Source: Micromonospora olivasterospora
GTDB lineage: Bacteria; Actinomycetota; Actinomycetes; Mycobacteriales; Micromonosporaceae
DNA length: 64,000 nucleotides
NCBI RefSeq assembly: GCF_007830265.1
Contig: NZ_VLKE01000001.1
Span: 1,426,001-1,490,000, forward strand
Direction: 5' to 3'
The position numbers and the translations under genes were made by a program. Below are positions 36,442 to 42,814 of this stretch, one piece after another. The notes under the pieces are model-generated. The model was not told the DNA's origin and did no database searches. It saw nothing but the letters and a program-made list of their open reading frames with translations. Numbering within the stretch: the first letter of the stretch is position 1; each line of letters begins with the position of its first letter.

Positions 36442-37764
36442 TCAGGTTGTCGGTTGCAGGGTGACGGTGTGGCCGAGGGCTTCGAGTTGCCGGACCAGGC
36501 TGTTGATCTTCCGGGTGGTGTTGATACGGCGTTCGTGGAAGTCGGCGCCGAGATCGTGGTAACGGGCGGTTGGGTCGTTGAGCAGGTGCCAGATGATCAC
36601 GAGGATGGAGCGGGCGACGGCGACCTTGGCCTTGCCTTTGCCTCGACGTGTGACCAGACGCCGGTAGCGTTCGGACAGGAACGTTCCCTTGCCGCGGGCG
36701 ACGGTGGCTGCGGCCATACCGAGGGCGCCTTTGAGGTACGGATTGCCTTTGCCTGTCTTGCCCGCGGTGAGGCTGGTACCGGACTGGATGGTGCGCGGAC
36801 ACAGCTTCGCCCAGGACACCAGGTGCGCCGCGGTGGGGAACCGTGTCATGTCCAGACCGATCTCGGCGATGATCAGTTGCGCGGACTCGGTGCTGATGCC
36901 CGGGATCTCGGCCAGGCGCCGCCGGGCGTCTGGCGCCGGGGTGTCGCCGTCGCCGCCGCCCGGCTGGGACGGTGGGTCGATGTCGTCGAGTATCTGCCCG
37001 ATCCGTGTGGTGAGTTTCGCGATCTCGGTGTCGAGGCGGTCGATCTGGTCGAGCAGGATCCGGGCCAACTCGCCGTGATGGTCGTCGAAGCGGCCGGTGA
37101 GTGCCTCGATGAGGGCGTTGCGTTTGCGGCGCAGCGCTCCGTGGGCCAGCGAGGCGAGGGTCGCCGGATCACGTTGACCGGCGATCAACGCCTCAACCAT
37201 GTCCCGCGTCGACACCGTCCGCAGGGTGGAGGCCACCGACGACACCTTGATCAGGGCGTCTTCAAGCAGTTTCTCCAACCTCGACCAGTAGCGGGTCCGG
37301 TCCCGGACCAGATCCACCCGCATCCGGGTGTAGTCACGCAACACCCGCACCGGAGCCGCAGGCACGAACGAGGGCCGCAACAGGCCCTTCTCGGTGAGCT
37401 TGGCCAACCACACCGCGTCCAGCTTGTCGATCTTCGGCCGCCCGGGCACGTTCTTGACGTCACGGGCGTTGACCAACTGCACGTCCAACCCGGCTGCCTC
37501 GAACAGGTAGAACCAGATCCGCCAGTAGTCCGACGTGCTTTCCACGGTGACCCTCTCCACCCCCGCCGCCACCAGATCGGCGGCAAGGTCACTGACCGCG
37601 TTCGTGGTCGCCGTCACCTGCCACACCCGGCTCACCCGCCGCCCACCCGCGGCGGGTAGCCGGGTACACACCATCCCCGACTCCTTGGCCACATCGACCG
37701 CACACACCCGCTCCCAGACCTTCTCGCTGTCAGCGTCCGGGATCTCTTCGGGTAACCCGCGCAT
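36442..37764 (-). CDS. IS110-family transposase
   Basis: A 440-residue, apparently intact transposase. The N-terminal RuvC-like DEDD domain has Asp24 (AVDVAKES), Glu75 (VESTSDYW) and Asp113/Asp116 (KIDKLDAVW); the middle is helical (145-285); the C-terminal Transposase_20 domain has PGISTESAQLIIAEIG, SWAKLCP and SGTSLTAGKTGKGNPYLKGAL with its conserved serine. It excises and inserts the element by recombination. The ATG at 37764 is preceded by GAGGAGGG. No frameshift, so it may be active. Confidence 0.95.
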   Translation of the reverse strand: MRGLPEEIPDADSEKVWERVCAVDVAKESGMVCTRLPAAGGRRVSRVWQVTATTNAVSDLAADLVAAGVERVTVESTSDYWRIWFYLFEAAGLDVQLVNARDVKNVPGRPKIDKLDAVWLAKLTEKGLLRPSFVPAAPVRVLRDYTRMRVDLVRDRTRYWSRLEKLLEDALIKVSSVASTLRTVSTRDMVEALIAGQRDPATLASLAHGALRRKRNALIEALTGRFDDHHGELARILLDQIDRLDTEIAKLTTRIGQILDDIDPPSQPGGGDGDTPAPDARRRLAEIPGISTESAQLIIAEIGLDMTRFPTAAHLVSWAKLCPRTIQSGTSLTAGKTGKGNPYLKGALGMAAATVARGKGTFLSERYRRLVTRRGKGKAKVAVARSILVIIWHLLNDPTARYHDLGADFHERRINTTRKINSLVRQLEALGHTVTLQPTT

Positions 37765-37905
37765 CCGCCCGCGTCCCTCCTCACCGTGATCGACCAGTGG
37801 GTAGGTCGCCCGGGGGCCTCGGTCGGGAACCGAAAATCTGACCGGCGTGCTCGAAGCAACAGTGCGTGACCCACAAGAGTCCGGGCCCCGGCGCCAGACT
37901 TGCAG
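37765..37905 (-). ncRNA. Candidate bridge RNA region of the IS110 element
   Basis: IS110 elements encode a structured bridge RNA in their non-coding end upstream of the transposase. Read on the minus strand, this stretch can form stems AGTCTGG/CCGGACT (37879-37901) and CGGTC/GACCG (37822-37846). That is compatible with, but not proof of, a bridge RNA. Confidence 0.25.
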
Positions 37906-37996
37906 ACGGCCTCAACTAGACCAAGATCGATCGGCGTCGGCGGGCGACCTGTCCACCATTTTCACGCCTGCGAGGCGTCCCGAAAAGACCGGGTGA

Positions 37997-38057
37997 CTTG
38001 CAGTTCTGGCCCCGGCAATTCGGGCCAATGCCGCGTAACGGGGGCCGAAAGTGCAAG
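37997..38057. repeat. Nested imperfect inverted repeat
   Basis: The 17-base arms (37997-38013 and 38041-38057) match at 13 positions: CTTGCA and GGCCCC pair exactly, with five mismatched or partly matched bases between. Inside, CGGCA/TGCCG (38013-38017 and 38029-38033) forms a second stem. It could be a cruciform, a structured RNA or a degenerate small element. Confidence 0.6.
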
Positions 38058-38090
38058 ATCGCGGCGGGGTTTGCATGGGCAGGGCGGAGC

Positions 38091-38160
38091 GAGAGGGGAG
38101 GGGGCGGCGGGGAGGGGGCGGGCGGGGGCCGGCGGGGGCGGGGGCGGGGGCGGGGGCGGG
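38091..38160. other. G-rich low-complexity tract
   Basis: Runs of four to five G separated by single C bases (GGGGGC units), ending at the stop codon of the minus-strand membrane protein. As RNA of that gene it is C-rich, again Rho-site-like. The plus strand could form G-quadruplexes. Confidence 0.6.
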
Positions 38161-38547
38161 TTAGAAGCCGAGGGCGCGGGTGGTCGGCGGGCTCACCAGC
38201 AGCGCGCCGACGCCGAGGCCGAGCGCCATCAGCGGCACCCCCAGCCAGCCCAGCCCGCCCTGGATCATGTACCACCCGACGGGCAGCAGCATCAGCTCGA
38301 GGACGATCGCCGGGGCGCGGGCCCCGGCCCGGCGCCGGCCCAGCGCGCCGCCGAGCGCCCAGAGCGCGGCGGCGCCGCCGACGGCGAACGCGGTCACCAG
38401 GAGCGCGGACGGCAGGTCGGTGGTGTCGGCGGTGAGGTCGGCCCAGACGAGCCAGACGGCGACCAGGCCGAGAGCGACCGCCTCCGCCCGGAGCAACCGG
38501 ACCGCCCAGGCGAGCGTGGTCGGGTTCGGGTCAGAGTCGATGGTCAC
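38161..38547 (-). CDS. Small four-helix membrane protein
   Basis: A 128-residue protein with four hydrophobic segments (about 22-42, 48-68, 76-97 and 100-118) and a charged N-terminus (VTIDSDPNPTT). GTG 38547 is the most natural start; the frame runs further upstream into the divergent lipid kinase gene, but that is antisense. The stop is TAA, next to the G-rich tract. No function recognised. Confidence 0.7.
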   Translation of the reverse strand: MTIDSDPNPTTLAWAVRLLRAEAVALGLVAVWLVWADLTADTTDLPSALLVTAFAVGGAAALWALGGALGRRRAGARAPAIVLELMLLPVGWYMIQGGLGWLGVPLMALGLGVGALLVSPPTTRALGF

Positions 38548-38590
38548 GCGCGACACGATACCCGTGGTGGCTCGCGGTACAGTGCCGCCC

Positions 38591-39541
38591 ATGCGGGCCG
38601 TCCTGGTCGTCAATCCGAAGGCCACCACCACGAGCGAGCGCAGCCGGGACGTACTGGTCCGGGCGCTGCGCAGTGAGGTCGATCTCGCCCTGCGGTACAC
38701 GCGGCGGCGAGGCCACGCCACGGAGCTCGCCCGGGAGGCGGCCGAGGAGGGCGTCGACCTGGTGGTCACGCTCGGTGGCGACGGCACCGTGAACGAGGTG
38801 GTGAACGGCCTCATGACGGCCGAACCGCCGACCATGCGCACCGGTACGACTCCCGCCGAGCGACTGCCGGCGCTGGCCACCGTCCCCGGCGGATCCACCA
38901 ACGTGTTCGCCCGGGCGCTCGGACTGCCCCGGGAGTGGCCCGAGGGCACCAGCATGATCCTGGAGGGGCTGCGGCTGGGCCGGTCCCGGACGATCGGGCT
39001 GGGCCGGGCCGACGACCGCTACTTCACGTTCTGCGCCGGCTTCGGGCTCGACGCCGCGGTGATCCGCCGGGTCGAGCGGGCCCGCCGCCGCGGGCGGGTC
39101 TCCACCCCGACGTTGTACCTCCGCTCCACGGTCAGCCAGTACTTCCTCGGCTCAGACCGCCGGCACCCGACGATCACGCTGGAACGCCCGGGCGAGCCCG
39201 CCGAGACCGAGCTGGGCACGGTCATCGTGCAGAACACCGCGCCCTGGACGTACCTGGGCGAGCGGGAGATCAACCCGAACCCGCAGGCATCGTTCGACCT
39301 CGGCCTGGACGTCCTGGCCCTGCGCCGGCTTCGCGTGATGAGTACGACACGCACCGTGACTCAATTCTTCGCCCAGAACCCCGACCCCCGGGGCCGCCAG
39401 GTGCTGCGACTGCACGACGCGGCCGAGTTCACGCTGGTCGCGAGCCGTCCGCAGGCCTTCCAGCTGGACGGGGACTATCTCGGTGAGCGGGAGAAAGTCA
39501 GATTCACATCCATTCCGGCCGCACTGAGAGTAATCTGCTAG
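38591..39541 (+). CDS. Diacylglycerol kinase-family lipid kinase
   Basis: A 316-residue DAGK/YegS-type lipid kinase. The N-terminal ATP-binding part has VVNPKATTTSERSRDVL and the invariant GGDGTVNEVVNGL; VPGGSTNVFARALGLP and the C-terminal DGDYLGEREKVRF complete the family pattern. It phosphorylates diacylglycerol or a related lipid at the cytoplasmic membrane face. ATG 38591 start. Divergent from the small membrane protein. A DUF-free, single-gene unit. Confidence 0.92.
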   Translation: MRAVLVVNPKATTTSERSRDVLVRALRSEVDLALRYTRRRGHATELAREAAEEGVDLVVTLGGDGTVNEVVNGLMTAEPPTMRTGTTPAERLPALATVPGGSTNVFARALGLPREWPEGTSMILEGLRLGRSRTIGLGRADDRYFTFCAGFGLDAAVIRRVERARRRGRVSTPTLYLRSTVSQYFLGSDRRHPTITLERPGEPAETELGTVIVQNTAPWTYLGEREINPNPQASFDLGLDVLALRRLRVMSTTRTVTQFFAQNPDPRGRQVLRLHDAAEFTLVASRPQAFQLDGDYLGEREKVRFTSIPAALRVIC

Positions 39542-39714
39542 GTCTCGGGTACAGCCTCAGGTCGAAGCGGTCCCCCACACCGCGTCGAGGCGGTGGCCGC
39601 CACACCGAGGCGAGGTGCCGGAAATGTCAGCAATGTCACCGACACTGTACTATATTGATCCTCGACTGTGGCACGGCGGGCAACCGGGTCTTCCGGGAAC
39701 CCGGACAAAAGGGT

Positions 39715-39730
39715 CGTGAGCTTGCTCACC
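39715..39730. promoter_or_regulatory. CRP-like site 1 upstream of whiB1
   Basis: GTGA-N6-TCAC at 39716-39729 (GTGAGCTTGCTCAC), a perfect palindrome with the CRP/Cmr core spacing. It lies 28 bases upstream of a TTGACA box, where an activator would bind. Confidence 0.6.
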
Positions 39731-39756
39731 GCCCGGAGTTTTTCCGAGCGTCACCC

Positions 39757-39787
39757 TTGACATTGCGTGGGTTCGTGAAAGTATTCA
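39757..39787 (+). promoter_or_regulatory. Possible whiB1 promoter
   Basis: TTGACA (39757-39762) and TATTCA (39782-39787) spaced by 19 bases. The second CRP-like palindrome overlaps this -10. The leader to the whiB1 ATG would be about 195 bases. Confidence 0.35.
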
Positions 39788-39789
39788 CA
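39774..39789. promoter_or_regulatory. CRP-like site 2 upstream of whiB1
   Basis: GTGA-AAGTAT-TCAC (39775-39788), flanked by C and A; 59 bases from site 1, centre to centre. Its overlap with the putative -10 suggests repression at high occupancy. Confidence 0.55.
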
Positions 39790-39989
39790 AGCGAACTTGA
39801 GTTACCGGGACATTGCCTGGATATGCTCAGCATGTTGAGCTGTTCCGGCAGGCTCCAGGGGCCGCAAGAGCCTGCTCACGCAGCGCCGAATTGATGGACG
39901 CGAACCGTCACCATCCGGCGTGCGGACGCATAAAGGAAAAGCACCAAAGCAATATCTGCCACCCATCCAGAATGAGGAGTGTTGCCGCC

Positions 39990-40247
39990 ATGGACTGGCG
40001 CCACGATGCCGTCTGCCGCGACGAGGACCCGGAGCTGTTCTTCCCGATCGGGACGTCCGGTCCGGCCCTGCTGCAGGTGGAGCAGGCGAAGGCCGTCTGC
40101 CGGCGCTGCCCGGTGACCGACCAGTGCCTGCAGTGGGCTCTGGAGTCCGGTCAGGACGCCGGCGTCTGGGGCGGGATGAGCGAGGAGGAGCGGCGCGCCG
40201 TCAAGCGTCGCGGCGGCCTCCGGGTGCTTCGCGCTCACTCCGCCTGA
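39990..40247 (+). CDS. whiB1: WhiB-family iron-sulfur regulator WhiB1
   Basis: An 85-residue WhiB protein nearly identical in plan to M. tuberculosis WhiB1: MDWRHDAVCRDEDPELFFP at the start, [4Fe-4S] ligands Cys9, Cys37, Cys40 and Cys46 (CRRCPVTDQC), the GVWGGMSEEERR turn and a basic C-terminal tail. WhiB1 binds the principal sigma factor and responds to nitric oxide. AATGAGGAG precedes ATG 39990. In mycobacteria whiB1 is controlled by CRP-type proteins, which matches the two palindromes found here. Confidence 0.95.
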   Translation: MDWRHDAVCRDEDPELFFPIGTSGPALLQVEQAKAVCRRCPVTDQCLQWALESGQDAGVWGGMSEEERRAVKRRGGLRVLRAHSA

Positions 40248-40347
40248 ACCACCGCACCACGCAGCTCCACGCCCCGGCAGGGCATGACCTGTCGGGGCGT
40301 CGCGCTGTCCGGGCCCGTTCGCCCCGGCCGCCCGTCGGCGGGGATAC

Positions 40348-40575
40348 GCCGCGGGCGGGCGGACTGCGGCGCGGGCATCACGCCGCGGGCGGGCGGACTA
40401 CGGCGCGGGCATCACGCTTCGGGCGGATGCGAGTGGGCGGACTGCGGCGCGGGCATCACGCCGCGGGCGGGCGGACCGCGGCGCGGGCATCACGCTTCGG
40501 GCGGATGCGAGTGGGCGGGCTTTGGCGCGGGCACCCGCCGGAGGCACACCGGGCACCCGCCGGAGACACACCGGG
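40348..40575. repeat. Intergenic minisatellite, 78-bp and 22-bp units
   Basis: About 2.4 copies of a 78-bp unit (full copies from 40381 and 40459), each containing shorter GGCGCGGGCATCACGC sub-repeats, then two 22-bp units (40532-40575). It fills the gap between whiB1 and the CbiX-like gene; no gene is seen in it. Confidence 0.85.
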
Positions 40576-40607
40576 CGCACGCCGCCACGGCGGACCGCGA
40601 CGCGGGC

Positions 40608-41327
40608 TCACGCCGGAGGTGCGGCCGCCACTCGGCGCAGCACCAGGTCGACCAGTTCCGGGGCGTCGGTGAGCGGCGCGGCGACGGTCGCCGCGCCGGC
40701 CGCCAGGGCGTCCGCCACCACCGCGTCGTGGAAGAGGCCGGGGGCCAGGAAGTACGCCGACACGGCGACCCGGCGGGCCCCCGCCGCGCGCAGGCGGGCC
40801 ACCGCCGCACCGACGGCGGGCGGGGCCGCCGAGGCGTACGACACCCGGCAGGGCACCCCGTACGCGGCGCCCAGTGCCGCCGCCACCCGCCCCACCGAGG
40901 CGCGAGCCGGGGCGTCCCGCGTGCCGGCAGCGGCCAGCACGAGGGCGTCGAAGGTGCGCGGTCCCGCCTCGGTCAACCGTCGCCGCAACCCGGCCAGCAG
41001 CCCCGGGTCGACCACCCCGTCGGCGGGGCCGAGCACGTCGCAGACGCGTACGGCCAGCGGCGGCCCCGACTCGCGCGCCGCCGCGACGGCGGCCGGCACG
41101 TCGACCCGCCGGTGGTACGCGGCGGTGAACAGCAGCGGCACCACCACGGCCCGGGCGTGACCGGCCGCCGCCAACGACCGCAGCACGGCCGTCGGCCCAG
41201 GGTCGGTGTGGTCCAGCCAACTCGCCCGGACCGGGGTTCCCGGTCGGGCGGCGGCGACCGCGCGGGCGAGCGCCCGGGTGGCCGCGGCCGCCCGGGGATC
41301 CCGACTGCCGTGCGCGACCAGCACCAC
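40608..41327 (-). CDS. CbiX/SirB-like sirohydrochlorin chelatase
   Basis: A 239-residue protein of two CbiX-type halves. The N-terminal MVLVAHGSRDP carries the metal-inserting histidine, and VVVPLLFTAAYHRRVDVP the second conserved His; the C-terminal half repeats the fold with RVAVSAYFLAPGLFHDAVV. It would insert iron into sirohydrochlorin to make siroheme for the sulfite reductase encoded upstream in the same operon. GTG 41327. A 310-base G-rich repeat separates it from cysH. Confidence 0.88.
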   Translation of the reverse strand: MVLVAHGSRDPRAAAATRALARAVAAARPGTPVRASWLDHTDPGPTAVLRSLAAAGHARAVVVPLLFTAAYHRRVDVPAAVAAARESGPPLAVRVCDVLGPADGVVDPGLLAGLRRRLTEAGPRTFDALVLAAAGTRDAPARASVGRVAAALGAAYGVPCRVSYASAAPPAVGAAVARLRAAGARRVAVSAYFLAPGLFHDAVVADALAAGAATVAAPLTDAPELVDLVLRRVAAAPPA

Positions 41328-41387
41328 CGGCTCCGGCCCGGCCGCGACGGCCGGGGCCGGTACGAGCGGGCCGCCGCCCGGACGACC

Positions 41388-41590
41388 GGGACCGGGACGG
41401 GCGGGGCCGGGACCCGGACCGGGACCGGGACCGGGCCGGGACCGGGACCGGGGCCGGGACCCGGACCGGGACCGGGGCCGGGACCGGGCCGGGACCGGGG
41501 CCGGGACCGGGGCCGGGACCGGGGCCGGGACCGGGCCGGGACCGGGGCCGGGACCGGGGCCGGGACCGGGGCCGGGACGGGCGGGGCCGC
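41388..41590. repeat. GGGACCGG-type low-complexity repeat
   Basis: About 200 bases of degenerate GGGACC/GGGGCC units between cysH and the chelatase gene. The minus strand would read Pro-Gly-rich peptide. Repeat numbers are likely unstable or mis-assembled. Confidence 0.85.
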
Positions 41591-41637
41591 CGCCCGGACG
41601 ACCAGGGCCGCGCCCGGGGCCGGCGGCGGCGCCGCGG

Positions 41638-42579
41638 TCAGAGGTGCAGCCCGCACTCGGTCTTCTCGAACATCGCCCACCGGCCGGCCCGCGGGTCCTC
41701 CCCCGCCTTCGTGCGCCGGGTGCAGGGCCAGCAGCCGATCGAGCCGTATCCCCGGCGGAACAGCTCGTTGACCGGGATGTCGTGGCGCGCGATGTAGGCG
41801 TCCACGTCGGCCTGCTTCCACGCCGCGATCGGGTTCACCTTCACCCTGCCCCGGCGGGCGTCGAACGTCACCACCGGCGTGTTGGCCCGGGTCGGCGACT
41901 CGTCCCGGCGCAGCCCGGCCGCCCAGGCGTCGTACCCGGTCAGGGCCCGCTCCAGCGGCTCGACCTTCCGCAGCTGGCAGCAGTCGTCCGGGGACCGGTT
42001 GAACAGCCGGGGCCCGTACTCCCCGTCCTGCTGGCCCACCGTGAGCCGGGGGCGGATGGAGCGGACGTTCACCGGCAGCCGCCGGGCCACCTCGTCGCGC
42101 ACCCTCAGCGTCTCGGGGAAGTGCAGCCCGGTGTCGAGGAAGACCACGTCCACCCCGGGCGCGACGCGGGAGACCAGGTGGGCCAGGACGGCGTCGGCCA
42201 TGGAACTGGTCACGCAGAACCTGTCGCCGAACGTCTCCGCCGCCCAGCGGGCGATCTCCAGCGCCGGCGCGCCCTCCAGCTCCCGGCCCGCCCGCTCGGC
42301 CAGGGCACGCAGCTCCTCCGGGCCACGCCGCCCCGACTCGTCCGGGCGCGGCCCGCCCGGACCGACCAGCCCGAGGTCGACGGCGGAGACGAGGCGCCCG
42401 CCGCTCACCGGTGCCGACCTTTCGTTCGCGACCGCGGGGCTCGCAAGCTCACTCCTCGCACTCACCGGTGCCAACCTTTCGTTCGCGATTGCGGGGCCCG
42501 CAAGCTCACTCCTCGCACTCACCGGTGCCAACCTTTCGCTCGCGACCGCGGGGCCCGCAAGCTCACCCCTCGCACTCAC
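41638..42579 (-). CDS. cysH: Adenylyl-sulfate (APS/PAPS) reductase
   Basis: A 313-residue product if translated from GTG 42579, whose start overlaps the stop of the zinc-ribbon gene (GTGA). The first ~57 residues are three translated copies of a 19-residue repeat (VSARSELAGPAIANERLAP) and are not part of the enzyme. The reductase core has SSMADAVLAHL, the DDCCQLRK and IGCWPCTR cysteine pairs that bind a 4Fe-4S cluster, and the C-terminal ECGLHL catalytic cysteine. The four cysteines indicate APS reductase type. It forms sulfite for the sulfite reductase of the operon. GTGs at 42522, 42465 and 42408 are alternative starts. Confidence 0.93.
   Translation of the reverse strand: MSARGELAGPAVASERLAPVSARSELAGPAIANERLAPVSARSELASPAVANERSAPVSGGRLVSAVDLGLVGPGGPRPDESGRRGPEELRALAERAGRELEGAPALEIARWAAETFGDRFCVTSSMADAVLAHLVSRVAPGVDVVFLDTGLHFPETLRVRDEVARRLPVNVRSIRPRLTVGQQDGEYGPRLFNRSPDDCCQLRKVEPLERALTGYDAWAAGLRRDESPTRANTPVVTFDARRGRVKVNPIAAWKQADVDAYIARHDIPVNELFRRGYGSIGCWPCTRRTKAGEDPRAGRWAMFEKTECGLHL
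42404..42574. repeat. 57-bp tandem repeat over the cysH start
   Basis: Three 57-bp units (42404-42460, 42461-42517 and 42518-42574), with a few substitutions. On the minus strand each begins near GTGAGTGCGAGG, carrying an SD-like GAGGAG and a GTG. Related to the 59-bp repeat before ackA. Confidence 0.9.
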
Positions 42580-42734
42580 CGGGCCACCGCCCGACTGAGC
42601 AGCCCCGTGAACCTCACGGTGAAGACGCGGGCGCAGGCGTGGCACTCCCACGCGCCGTGCCCGGCCTCGCTCGGGCGCAGGTCCTCCTCGCCGCAGTACG
42701 GGCAGTACAGCGGAACGGAACGGGTCTCGCTCAT
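42576..42734 (-). CDS. Small zinc-ribbon protein of the sulfur operon
   Basis: A 52-residue protein: MSETRSVPLYCPYCGEEDLR, then WECHACARVFTVRF. Two CXXC pairs (Cys11/14 and Cys31/34) form a zinc ribbon. It is encoded between the sulfite reductase and cysH, overlapping both neighbours by a few bases; the same arrangement is familiar in other actinomycete sulfur operons. Its role is unknown; a metal-binding or redox helper of the pathway is plausible. Confidence 0.85.
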   Translation of the reverse strand: MSETRSVPLYCPYCGEEDLRPSEAGHGAWECHACARVFTVRFTGLLSRAVAR

Positions 42735-42814
42735 CGCGACACCTCGCTTCGCTCGGCGTCGCGACGAGACTCCACCACGCTGGGCCTGCCGGTTCGCTCG
42801 CTACGCTCGCTCAT
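42731..42814 (-). CDS. 27-codon linker ORF (MSERSERT-type)
   Basis: An ORF of 27 codons reading MSERSERTGRPSVVESRRD at the start. It starts inside the sulfite reductase stop (ATGA) and its stop overlaps the ATG of the zinc ribbon gene. The DNA is a GAGCGAGCG...GCGAGCGAACC sequence that looks repetitive rather than gene-like. If translated, it would mainly couple the two genes. Confidence 0.35.
   Translation of the reverse strand: MSERSERTGRPSVVESRRDAERSEVSR

Larger units (their letters stand above)
36347..37845 (-). mobile_element. IS110-family insertion sequence (boundaries tentative)
   Basis: Contains a complete IS110 transposase. ATCTGACCGG occurs at 36347-36356 and again at 37836-37845 in the same orientation; if these mark the ends, the element is about 1.5 kb, normal for IS110. 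The family has no reliable terminal inverted repeats and moves by recombination guided by a bridge RNA, so the edges must be treated as provisional. Confidence 0.6.
37846..38160. other. Gene-free stretch with inverted repeat and G-rich tract
   Basis: No coding frame is convincing. It holds the possible IS end, a nested inverted repeat (37997-38057) and a poly-G-rich run (38091-38160). Confidence 0.6.
39542..39989. other. Long regulatory region ahead of whiB1
   Basis: No gene fits. It is relatively AT-rich and holds two CRP-like palindromes, a TTGACA box, and the dyad GCTCA-N6-TGAGC (39825-39840), about 150 bases before whiB1. Confidence 0.6.

Noticed and set aside
40348..40575. CRISPR-like array
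   Set aside because: Units are contiguous with no unique spacers, and no cas genes are present.
42404..42574. CRISPR-like array
   Set aside because: Head-to-tail units with no spacers; it is a translated tandem repeat.
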